Positions 49,682-56,726 of a DNA stretch of 64,000 nucleotides are shown here, piece by piece; positions within the stretch are counted from its first letter, which is position 1, and each line of letters begins with the position of its first letter. Origin of the DNA: Herpetosiphon aurantiacus DSM 785 (lineage in GTDB: Bacteria > Chloroflexota > Chloroflexia > Chloroflexales > Herpetosiphonaceae). The position numbers and the translations under genes are program-made. The stretch spans positions 4,045,199 through 4,109,198 of the forward strand of contig CP000875.1 of the NCBI GenBank assembly GCA_000018565.1. Reading direction: 5' to 3'. The notes under the pieces are model-generated. The model was given only the letters and a program-made list of their open reading frames with translations, did no database searches and had not been told where the DNA came from.

Positions 49682-51151
49682 ATGTTAGAACTTACTTTTG
49701 ATGCTGATGCACGGGCGTTATACGCCTACTTTACCGATATTAACGAAGGCGACGATGCCAGCCAACTGGAAATTCCAGGGGTCTTTTTATTAGATGCTGC
49801 TGGGCAGATTGTTGGCGTGCGGTTGCAATTGGCTTCAGCACCGAAAAAGAGCTTTTTGCAATATGCCCAAGGCTTTGAAGAATTAAGCTACGACGAGGCA
49901 GCCCAGCAATTAACCCTCAGCTTTGGTCAGCACGTTGTTGCTGCAACCGAAGAGTTGCCCTACGACGCAATTGTTGACCTTGATCGCAAAGGCCGCGCTT
50001 TGGGCCTTGAAGTTCAAGCGATGATCGAATTTGGTCTCAACGAACGCCTTGAAGTGCTCAATCCATGGCTGGTAGCCTTCGATGAAGAGTCCGACGACGA
50101 GTTTGAGGCTGATGAAGATGCTGACGACGAGCAAGCAGCTGCCAAACTTGAGGTCAAACCTGAACCCACGGCTGAGGACGAGGACGAAGCTAGACCAGCC
50201 GTTCATCAGCCAATCAAACTCAACCCAAACTTGCCCAAGCCCTTGCTACCGACCGATCAGGAAGTGCATAGCGGTTTTGTGGCCTTGGTTGGCAAGCCCA
50301 ACGTTGGCAAATCAACGTTATTGAATGCCTATCTTGGTCAAAAAGTCTCGATTGTTTCGCCAAAACCGCAAACTACCCGCGTGCCTGTGCGTGGGATTCT
50401 CAACGGCCCCGATGCCCAGATTATTTTTGTGGATACGCCTGGGATTCACAAGCCACGCCATAAGCTTGGTAACTTTATGGTCGATGTAGCCAAACGTGCC
50501 GTACCAAATGCCGATGTGATCTGTTTTATGGTCGATATTACCGTGCCACCCAACCGCATGGATCGTGAAATTGCCCAGATGGTCTTGCTCTCACGCAAGC
50601 CGCATATTTTGGTGCTCAACAAAGTCGATGCGACTGATGAAGCCGATAAGCATCTGCAAGAATATCGCGACCTCGCGCCGTGGGAGATGGAAGTGGCGGT
50701 TTCGGCCCGTGATAAATTGGGCATGGAAACCTTGCTGGCCGAAATTGTTCAGCGCTTGCCGGTTGGCCATCGACTCTACCCCGAAGACCAACTTTCCGAT
50801 GTGTCCGAGCGCAGTTTGGTTGCCGAGATGATTCGCGAAAAAGTCATGCTCAACACCGAGGAAGAAATTCCCCATTCAATCGCAGTTGAAGTCGAAGAAT
50901 GGGAAGATCGCGGCAAGGTTGTTTATATTCGAGCCAATATTTCGGTCGAAAAAGATTCACAAAAAGGCATCATCATTGGTGCGGGTGGCTCGATGCTACG
51001 CAAAATTGGCGCAACCTCACGCTTTGAAATCGAGCGCTCACTTGGCCGCCAAATCTATCTCGACCTCTGGATTAAGGTGCGCGAGAATTGGCGACAAAAG
51101 CCTAACGAGCTACGTTGGCTCGGCTACGACGTGAAATTCTTCAGGGATTAA
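49682..51151 (+). CDS. era: GTPase Era with unusual N-terminal extension
   Basis: 489 residues, far longer than E. coli Era (301). The Era part begins at about residue 198: G1 LVGKPNVGKSTLLNAYLG, G2 region SPKPQTTR, G3 VDTPGIHKP, G4 LNKVDATDE, and a C-terminal KH domain with IIGAGGSMLRKIGATSRFEI. Era binds the 3' end of 16S rRNA and helps build the small ribosomal subunit. The first 125 residues hold two DUF2283-like units, the first from MLELTFDADARALYAYF, the second from ELSYDEAAQQLTLSF to DAIVDLDRKGRALGLEV. An acidic linker follows (about 137-175, DEESDDEFEADEDADDEQ). Start ATG at 49682 with a GGAG site. Confidence 0.93.
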   Translation: MLELTFDADARALYAYFTDINEGDDASQLEIPGVFLLDAAGQIVGVRLQLASAPKKSFLQYAQGFEELSYDEAAQQLTLSFGQHVVAATEELPYDAIVDLDRKGRALGLEVQAMIEFGLNERLEVLNPWLVAFDEESDDEFEADEDADDEQAAAKLEVKPEPTAEDEDEARPAVHQPIKLNPNLPKPLLPTDQEVHSGFVALVGKPNVGKSTLLNAYLGQKVSIVSPKPQTTRVPVRGILNGPDAQIIFVDTPGIHKPRHKLGNFMVDVAKRAVPNADVICFMVDITVPPNRMDREIAQMVLLSRKPHILVLNKVDATDEADKHLQEYRDLAPWEMEVAVSARDKLGMETLLAEIVQRLPVGHRLYPEDQLSDVSERSLVAEMIREKVMLNTEEEIPHSIAVEVEEWEDRGKVVYIRANISVEKDSQKGIIIGAGGSMLRKIGATSRFEIERSLGRQIYLDLWIKVRENWRQKPNELRWLGYDVKFFRD

Positions 51152-51183
51152 CCCCTATAGGCTAACCCTTTATGGACAAATGG

Positions 51184-51203
51184 CGGGGGATATACATCCC
51201 CCG
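51184..51203 (+). terminator. Hairpin after era
   Basis: Perfect 8-bp stem CGGGGGAT / ATCCCCCG with a 4-nt loop, 33 bp after the era stop. Only a short T run follows, so it may be a weak terminator. Confidence 0.6.
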
Positions 51204-51265
51204 TTTGAGGTATTTTATGCCATACTACAATGTATGGTATTTTTTTGTAATCCATGAGGCGGCCT

Positions 51266-54139
51266 ATGCACGATGTTGAGCGAATCCGTCAGAAAATTAT
51301 TAATTTACAAGCCCGCCGTGCCCAAGAAAGCGACCAAGATTTGATCGAGGCGCTTGATCAGATGATTGGGCAACATCAACACCAACTAAGTTTGTTGGCT
51401 CAACAAGCTGCCGCTGTGCTCGAACCACCAGCCCCCGCCGCTACCCAAGGCCAAGTTTATGGTTCCAGTGTGATGACCAACCTTGGTCATGTTTGGATCA
51501 ACCAAGTTTTTAATGCGCCCTTGAGCACTGGCGAACGCACCGATCAATTGATTTTGCACTATCTAGCTCATGTTCAGGGCAATGCTGATCGCTTAGTGCT
51601 GGGCACTGATGTCCAAGATAGCGATCAAGAGCGTATGTCGTTGCAGCGGGTGTTTACCATGCTGCAAGCCGATTTTTATGGGCCGATTGCAGGCGATGCC
51701 TTGTTGCAATCGCTGCTGCTGGGTAGCTCACAGCCACGCCCGCAATTGCAAGATTCGATTCTCAAGGCGCTCAACCAAATTCAACATCAGCGTTCGGTGA
51801 TTTTGGGCGTGCCTGGTGGCGGCAAAACGACGGTGGTGTCGTATCTGGCTTCGGCTCAAGCGGCGGCATTGCTCGACCCAAGCAAAGCTGAATTTTTGCA
51901 TAGCCAAGGCTGGATGCACACCAAACTTGTGCCAGTGCGGGTGCGACTGAAACATGTGCAACCACCAGCCGACCCTGAGCAACAAACTGCCGACGCTTTT
52001 TGGGAAGTCGTGACCGAATTGCAATTGGCTGGACGGTTTGGCCAACGTGCCATCAATAGCGATGTTGGCTTTCAGCGGATCGAAGTTGAGCGCCAACAAC
52101 GGCTGCAAGATGCAATTGAAGAATTATTGACCAATGGCAATGGCTTGTTGCTGCTCGATGGACTTGATGAAGTGCAGCCCGAACATCTGGCTGCCGTCAA
52201 ACGCTGTATCGAGCATGCTCAACGCATGTTTCACAAAAGCCGAATTATTGTCACATGTCGGGTGTTTGATTATGAGCATCCGCTGCCACCGCCGTTTCCC
52301 TCGCGCCAGCTCTACGATTGGCCGACAATTCAATTGATGCCGTTTGACCTAACCGCGCAGCATGTGTATATCACCAATTACTATAGCGAATTGGGACGCT
52401 TGCATGCCTCACACGCTGATATTGTCAGCATTCGTAAAAAGCATGCCAAACTGCATGCCGAGTTGACGAAATCGGGGATGTTGCATGAACTGACACGCAC
52501 GCCGTTACTCTTGGCGCTGACCGTGCACGTGAATATGGTGCACACTGATTTGCCTGAAAGCGAAGGCAAATTGCTACACATTTGTATCGACGAATTGCTT
52601 AAACGCCGTGCGCCTGAGGCCATCGCCGTTTCACTTGAAGATTTGTATGACTTGGTTGCATTGTTAGGCTATTATGCCCATAGTCAAGAAGAAATTCAAG
52701 GCAAAGCGTTGCTTAGTTTGCAGCAAATCAATATGGTGGTGCAGCGCTATTATAGCGATCGCTATCCGCATCCCAATCAAATTCATATGCTTGCGCAGGC
52801 GGTTGGCAACGCAACCTTGCGCTTGATCAATAGCAATGGCTTATTGCAAGAGGCTAGCAATAATCAGCAAGATAATCCACATTATGATTTTGCCCATCGC
52901 TTGTTTCAGCAATTTTTGGCAGGCATGTATTTGCTCAATCAAGAGCGCCACGACGAATGTATTGAACGGGCCGGCAGCGAGCATTGGCGGGTTTGCTTGC
53001 ACTACATGGCCAATTTTGCCCCTTACATTCAAAAGCAAAGCTTCATTTTTGGGGTGATTCAAGATTTATTGGGTGGTATGCCCGATGAACAGGTGCAAGG
53101 CTCGCACCTGCTTTTGGCGATTGGCAAAGCCAAAGTTGCTAGCGCTGGGCGGCGCAATTTATGGCAGCAAGCAGTCAATCATCTCAAAAATATTGGCGGC
53201 TTGAGTGGCAGTAGCCGAGGCGTGCGCCGTTGGGCACCACCACGCATCGCCTTCCCCACTCGTTTGCGGGCGGCCTTAGTGCTGGGCGCAATTGGCGATA
53301 CCCGCTTTATTGGCGAAGATGGCGCACTCATTGCGCTGACTGAGCGGGTTGTTTGCATTCATGCTGGCAGCGTTGAGCTGGAAGATCCTCATTCACGCCC
53401 CCAAACCTATAGCGTTGAGCGCTTTTGGATGAGCCGCTATCTTCTGACCAACTTTGAGTATAGCCAATTTATTGCTGCCCGTGGGTATTTGGATGATCAG
53501 TGGTGGCAGAACGACGATGCGCGGCATTGGCGACGCGGTGATCCATCGTGGCTACATGGTTTGCCACCGTGGGCGGCTCCGCGCCGCTTGCCCGATTTAT
53601 GGCATAACGAGCGTTTCAATCACCCAACTCAGCCAATTGTTGGAGTGAATTGGTACGAAGCGAATGCCTTTTGTGCTTGGCTCACGGTGCAACTGCGGCC
53701 TCAACTTGATGCGCTTGGGCCAAATTTGGTGGTACGTTTGCCGAGTGAGGCTGAATGGCAACTCGCCGCCAGCCAACATAGTGAGCGCGAATACCCGTGG
53801 GGCGATGAATGGCGCAACGATCATGCCAACACCAGTGAAAGCGAGCTTGAGCAACCAACTCCGGTTGGTATGTTTCCCTATGGCACCTGGAGCGATGGCC
53901 CAATGGATTTAGCCGGCAATGTTTGCGAATGGACTAATAGCATCAATCGCGACCCTGAACTTGAACCACAAACCACGCGTAATCGCCGTTTGCAACATCG
54001 CGATTTGATGGTCGCTGTGCGTGGTGGTTCGTGGTTTCATAATCGCTATTTTGCGCGTTGTCGTTCGCGCTTACAGCATCGCCCATTTAGCCATGGCCCA
54101 AATATTGGTGTGCGCTTGATTATCGGCCACGCCGAATAA
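51266..54139 (+). CDS. NACHT/STAND NTPase fused to a degenerate FGE-sulfatase domain
   Basis: 957 residues from the ATG at 51266 (GAGG 6 bp upstream; an ATG at 51254 is also possible). Layout: helical N terminus (1-55), the motif QVYGSSVMTNLGHVWINQVF at about 63-82, a connector YLAHVQGNADRLVLGTD found before NACHT domains in Chloroflexi and cyanobacteria, Walker A GVPGGGKTTV (181-190) and Walker B LLLLDGLDEV (294-303), the D-G-x-D-E form typical of NACHT. Residues about 700-957 are an FGE-sulfatase-like domain (IVGVNWYEANAFCAWL, VRLPSEAEWQLAA, PMDLAGNVCEWTNS, VAVRGGSWFHNRYFARCR). The cysteines needed for sulfatase activation are missing. STAND proteins sense a trigger and assemble; several act in phage defence. 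It pairs with the next gene, 14 bp on. Confidence 0.88.
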   Translation: MHDVERIRQKIINLQARRAQESDQDLIEALDQMIGQHQHQLSLLAQQAAAVLEPPAPAATQGQVYGSSVMTNLGHVWINQVFNAPLSTGERTDQLILHYLAHVQGNADRLVLGTDVQDSDQERMSLQRVFTMLQADFYGPIAGDALLQSLLLGSSQPRPQLQDSILKALNQIQHQRSVILGVPGGGKTTVVSYLASAQAAALLDPSKAEFLHSQGWMHTKLVPVRVRLKHVQPPADPEQQTADAFWEVVTELQLAGRFGQRAINSDVGFQRIEVERQQRLQDAIEELLTNGNGLLLLDGLDEVQPEHLAAVKRCIEHAQRMFHKSRIIVTCRVFDYEHPLPPPFPSRQLYDWPTIQLMPFDLTAQHVYITNYYSELGRLHASHADIVSIRKKHAKLHAELTKSGMLHELTRTPLLLALTVHVNMVHTDLPESEGKLLHICIDELLKRRAPEAIAVSLEDLYDLVALLGYYAHSQEEIQGKALLSLQQINMVVQRYYSDRYPHPNQIHMLAQAVGNATLRLINSNGLLQEASNNQQDNPHYDFAHRLFQQFLAGMYLLNQERHDECIERAGSEHWRVCLHYMANFAPYIQKQSFIFGVIQDLLGGMPDEQVQGSHLLLAIGKAKVASAGRRNLWQQAVNHLKNIGGLSGSSRGVRRWAPPRIAFPTRLRAALVLGAIGDTRFIGEDGALIALTERVVCIHAGSVELEDPHSRPQTYSVERFWMSRYLLTNFEYSQFIAARGYLDDQWWQNDDARHWRRGDPSWLHGLPPWAAPRRLPDLWHNERFNHPTQPIVGVNWYEANAFCAWLTVQLRPQLDALGPNLVVRLPSEAEWQLAASQHSEREYPWGDEWRNDHANTSESELEQPTPVGMFPYGTWSDGPMDLAGNVCEWTNSINRDPELEPQTTRNRRLQHRDLMVAVRGGSWFHNRYFARCRSRLQHRPFSHGPNIGVRLIIGHAE

Positions 54140-54153
54140 AGGAACTGAGATTT

Positions 54154-54765
54154 ATGCAACTTTCAATGTTAGAGCAAATGAGCACCCAAAATTTGTATGA
54201 TTTACGTGAGCAGCATCGCAAAAATTTGAGCATGCTGGCGCAACAGGCTGGACAATGGGGTGCTGGTAGCGTGCCTGCCGAAACCCAGGCCCAAATCAGC
54301 CAGACCCAAGCGATGATCGAGCAAATTAATCTGGTGCTGGGGCAACGTGGCCACAACCATCAAACTGATCCTGCGCGGGGAGCTTCATTGCAGGCGGTGC
54401 TTGAGCATTATCGCCAGCAAGCGCCAATTCAAAATACTGGCACGGTTAATCTCAACAATAGCTCGGTGTATGGAGTGGTTGCAGGAGTTAATACGGGCAC
54501 AATTACGGTAAATCAACAAAATGGCCAAGCTGCTTCAAGCCTGCAACAAGCAGCCGATATGATTCAGCATTTATTGCCGATGGCTCGTAGCCAACGTAGC
54601 CCATTTCGCCATGCCCTGAGCGATGCAGAGGTGGCGGTGGGCGATGCGCTCAAAGCTCAGCGCAATGGCAACGATCCACAGCGCTTAATCCAACAAGCTC
54701 GTGCCGATTTAGAAGAATTTGCCCAATATCCTGAGGTCAGTCAATTATTAGCGTTGTTGCGATAA
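54154..54765 (+). CDS. Small partner of the NACHT-FGE protein, shared N-terminal module
   Basis: 203 residues. It begins with a helical segment NLYDLREQHRKNLSMLAQQA, whose LS-M-LAQQA block recalls LSLLAQQA of the NACHT protein. Residues 105-121 (VYGVVAGVNTGTITVNQ) match residues 64-80 of that protein (VYGSSVMTNLGHVWINQ) with identical spacing of V-Y-G, N, G and N-Q. The preceding NTGTVNLNN and the repeat NTGTITVNQ have a beta-helix-like Gly/Thr/Asn pattern. The last 80 residues are helical and charged. No catalytic site seen. Starting 14 bp after the NACHT gene, it must be co-transcribed, and the shared module suggests direct contact. Function unknown. Confidence 0.75.
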   Translation: MQLSMLEQMSTQNLYDLREQHRKNLSMLAQQAGQWGAGSVPAETQAQISQTQAMIEQINLVLGQRGHNHQTDPARGASLQAVLEHYRQQAPIQNTGTVNLNNSSVYGVVAGVNTGTITVNQQNGQAASSLQQAADMIQHLLPMARSQRSPFRHALSDAEVAVGDALKAQRNGNDPQRLIQQARADLEEFAQYPEVSQLLALLR

Positions 54766-54776
54766 TTATTAAAGAT

Positions 54777-54878
54777 CCCTCACCCCCTAGCCCCCACTCC
54801 CGCACGCGAGGAGCGGGGGAATCATGACGATTGGAACGCCCCTCGCCCGCCGCAGTGGGCGAGGGGTTGGGGTGAGGG
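54777..54878. repeat. R1 palindromic repeat, copy h
   Basis: CCCTCACCCCCTAGCCCCCA at the left and GGTTGGGGTGAGGG at the right, with inner palindrome CGCCCGCCGCAGTGGGCGAG. It separates the two-gene NACHT unit from the convergent gene at 54907 and could terminate both. Confidence 0.85.
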
Positions 54879-54906
54879 CCATGAAAAGATTCACATTTCA
54901 AAAATC

Positions 54907-55623
54907 TTACTGGCCGCGATCTTCAAAAATCGCCGTGCGCACGCCCGCCCAGCGCTCGCGGATCATGCCTGCGAGGGTGCGTAAGCCCCAATGTTCAGCT
55001 CGTTTGATGCCAGTGCTGAAGGCAGCCATATTGTTGGCGCGACAGCTAGCTTGGGCTGATTCGCGCAGAATTGGCGTGAGGAAGGCCTGAGCGCCACGAT
55101 TTGCGGCCTCTTGCACGAGGGTTGGGGTAATTTGGTTGACAATCGCAACCTTACGGATCGATTGAACATTATTTTCCCAAACCTCATCGACCCCGCCATA
55201 CATATCCATGACAAGTCGTCGCCATTCGGCAGTCGTTACAGGCTTGGGCAGATCGCCGACCATGCCCAAAGGACGGCCACTTTTATCGGCCATAGGTGAG
55301 CGCCCGCGCAAGCCCAAAACTTCAGCCATGCGTGGCACAAAGCCAATCGTCAAGCGCTCGTCGAATGGTGCGCCAGCATAGAGCACCCCACGGGTTGGCG
55401 GCACCGTATCACGATCAAGTTGTTGCGGGCGATGTAAAAAGATCGCGTCGAGATCTTCGTGTTCAAGCCATGATGGCAAGGTTGGCCATGGATCGAGCGC
55501 AAAGCCCATGCGGCGAATAGGCCGCACCGACGAAATATAGATCGTACCCCGTTCTTCACTTGGAAAATACTCGGTCTCTAAGATGGTTTGTAAGAAGGTC
55601 GAAAGTTCAGCGAGGTTTGGCAT
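54907..55623 (-). CDS. Possible NIF3-type (dinuclear metal centre) protein
   Basis: 238 residues from the ATG at 55623 with TTGGAG upstream. The blocks LDAIFLHRPQQLDRDTVP, VLYAGAPFDERLTIGFVPRM and MGMVGDLPKP recall the core of NIF3-like hexameric proteins that bind two metal ions through His, Asp and Glu residues. That resemblance is weak. The C-terminal half (IVNQITPTLVQEAANRGAQA, CRANNMAAFSTGIKRAEHWG) fits an alpha/beta fold. No signal peptide. It stands alone between R1 copy h and a terminator that belongs to the operon on its other side. Confidence 0.5.
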   Translation of the reverse strand: MPNLAELSTFLQTILETEYFPSEERGTIYISSVRPIRRMGFALDPWPTLPSWLEHEDLDAIFLHRPQQLDRDTVPPTRGVLYAGAPFDERLTIGFVPRMAEVLGLRGRSPMADKSGRPLGMVGDLPKPVTTAEWRRLVMDMYGGVDEVWENNVQSIRKVAIVNQITPTLVQEAANRGAQAFLTPILRESAQASCRANNMAAFSTGIKRAEHWGLRTLAGMIRERWAGVRTAIFEDRGQ

Positions 55624-55642
55624 GATCCAGACTCCAAGTAAC

Positions 55643-55668
55643 AACAAAAGGAAGCCCGGAGGGCTTCC
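55643..55668 (-). terminator. Rho-independent terminator of the NYN-trpF-Trm112 operon
   Basis: 8-bp stem GGAAGCCC / GGGCTTCC with a 3-nt loop (55650-55668); on the minus strand it is followed by TTTTGTT. It lies about 30 bp after the stop of the Trm112-like gene. Confidence 0.75.
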
Positions 55669-55698
55669 CTTCCGTAATAGGGTTCCACGCTGGACAAA

Positions 55699-56058
55699 TT
55701 AGGCGCGAATCAGGCTGGTATCTTTATGCTTTTCGCCTTCATCGATCAACATAATCGGAATCCCATCTTCAATTGGGTAGCGATAACCGTTGCGTGGGTT
55801 GAGCAGCCATTCTTTGCCGCTTGCATCGGTATACAATTCGACTGGTTTTTTATCGACTGGGCAAGCCAAGATTTCCAGCAACTCGGGGCTGATTGATCGT
55901 TTGGTGCTGCTGGCGCTGACGGCGGTGGTGTTTGAGCCTAAATTGCTGACCGGAGCCAACTCAAATGCTTGATCCGCCTTATATTGTTTATAAACCCGAT
56001 AAACCAAGGCTCCTGCACCAGCAATGATACCGAAGCGCAACAATTTACCAAATTTCAT
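55699..56058 (-). CDS. Membrane-anchored Trm112-like zinc-ribbon-fold protein
   Basis: 119 residues with AGGAGG before the ATG. Residues 4-22 (GKLLRFGIIAGAGALVYRV) are a signal anchor. The C-terminal 60 residues contain LEILACPVDKKPVELYT and NGYRYPIEDGIPIMLID, the Trm112/YcaR fold, in which only one Cys remains of the usual zinc set. Trm112 proteins help methyltransferases; here a membrane anchor is unusual. The ATG overlaps the trpF stop by 4 bp (ATGA), so the gene is translationally coupled to trpF. Confidence 0.8.
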   Translation of the reverse strand: MKFGKLLRFGIIAGAGALVYRVYKQYKADQAFELAPVSNLGSNTTAVSASSTKRSISPELLEILACPVDKKPVELYTDASGKEWLLNPRNGYRYPIEDGIPIMLIDEGEKHKDTSLIRA

Positions 56059-56726
56059 GAATTCCTCCTAGCAACACGCAGCGCATCCAAGGCTTGCTGC
56101 GCGGTTTTCACAAATTGAGTTATTTTGGTTAGATCTTTGATGCCAGCGGTTTCGATGCCGCTACTGACATCGACCCCCCATGGGGCAACTGCTTGAATTG
56201 CTTGAGCCACATTGTTTGGTTCTAGCCCGCCCGCCAGTAATAAGGGCGTTGTTTGGGCCAATTGGGCAGCGGCTGACCAATCGGCCAACACGCCAGCCCC
56301 ACCATATGAGCCTGGCACATGAGCATCGACCACCAAGCGCACGTGTTGATGGCTTTGGGCTATATCATACCACGCTTGCTCATTATTTTGATTGGTTAAA
56401 CGGACAGCTTTAAGCATTGGGAATTGGATTTCATTGACGATCGTTGGATCTTCATCGCCGCTAAGCTGCACTAGATCGAGGCCAACCTGCTGCGCCAGCT
56501 GATTAATCTCGGCGGCGCTGGCATTGGCAAACACCCCAACCAATTGACATGGCATGGCAGTTGCCCGCACCGCCTGAACAATCTCAAGCGCCAAGCTTGG
56601 CTGGATTTGGCGTTTACTGGGAGCGAAGATCATGCCAATTAGGTCTGCGCCTGCCAAAGCCGCTGTAACAGCGGCTTCGACACTACGCACACCACAGATT
56701 TTAATGGCCTGTTCAGGCCAACTCAT
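56055..56726 (-). CDS. trpF: Phosphoribosylanthranilate isomerase
   Basis: 223 residues. It converts N-(5-phosphoribosyl)anthranilate to carboxyphenylaminodeoxyribulose phosphate in tryptophan synthesis. TIM-barrel motifs: KICGVRSVEAA with the catalytic Cys, LIGMIFAPSKRQI, LVGVFAN, VQLSGDEDP, VVDAHVPGSYGGAG with the catalytic Asp, LLAGGLEPNNV and GVDVSSGIETAG, the phosphate-binding end. It overlaps the upstream NYN gene and the downstream Trm112-like gene by 4 bp each (ATGA). No other trp gene is nearby, so it has been placed in an unrelated operon. Confidence 0.97.
   Translation of the reverse strand: MSWPEQAIKICGVRSVEAAVTAALAGADLIGMIFAPSKRQIQPSLALEIVQAVRATAMPCQLVGVFANASAAEINQLAQQVGLDLVQLSGDEDPTIVNEIQFPMLKAVRLTNQNNEQAWYDIAQSHQHVRLVVDAHVPGSYGGAGVLADWSAAAQLAQTTPLLLAGGLEPNNVAQAIQAVAPWGVDVSSGIETAGIKDLTKITQFVKTAQQALDALRVARRNS

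Noticed and set aside
53390-54139. True formylglycine-generating enzyme
   Set aside because: The needed cysteines are absent and the domain is part of a NACHT protein; no sulfatase gene is near.
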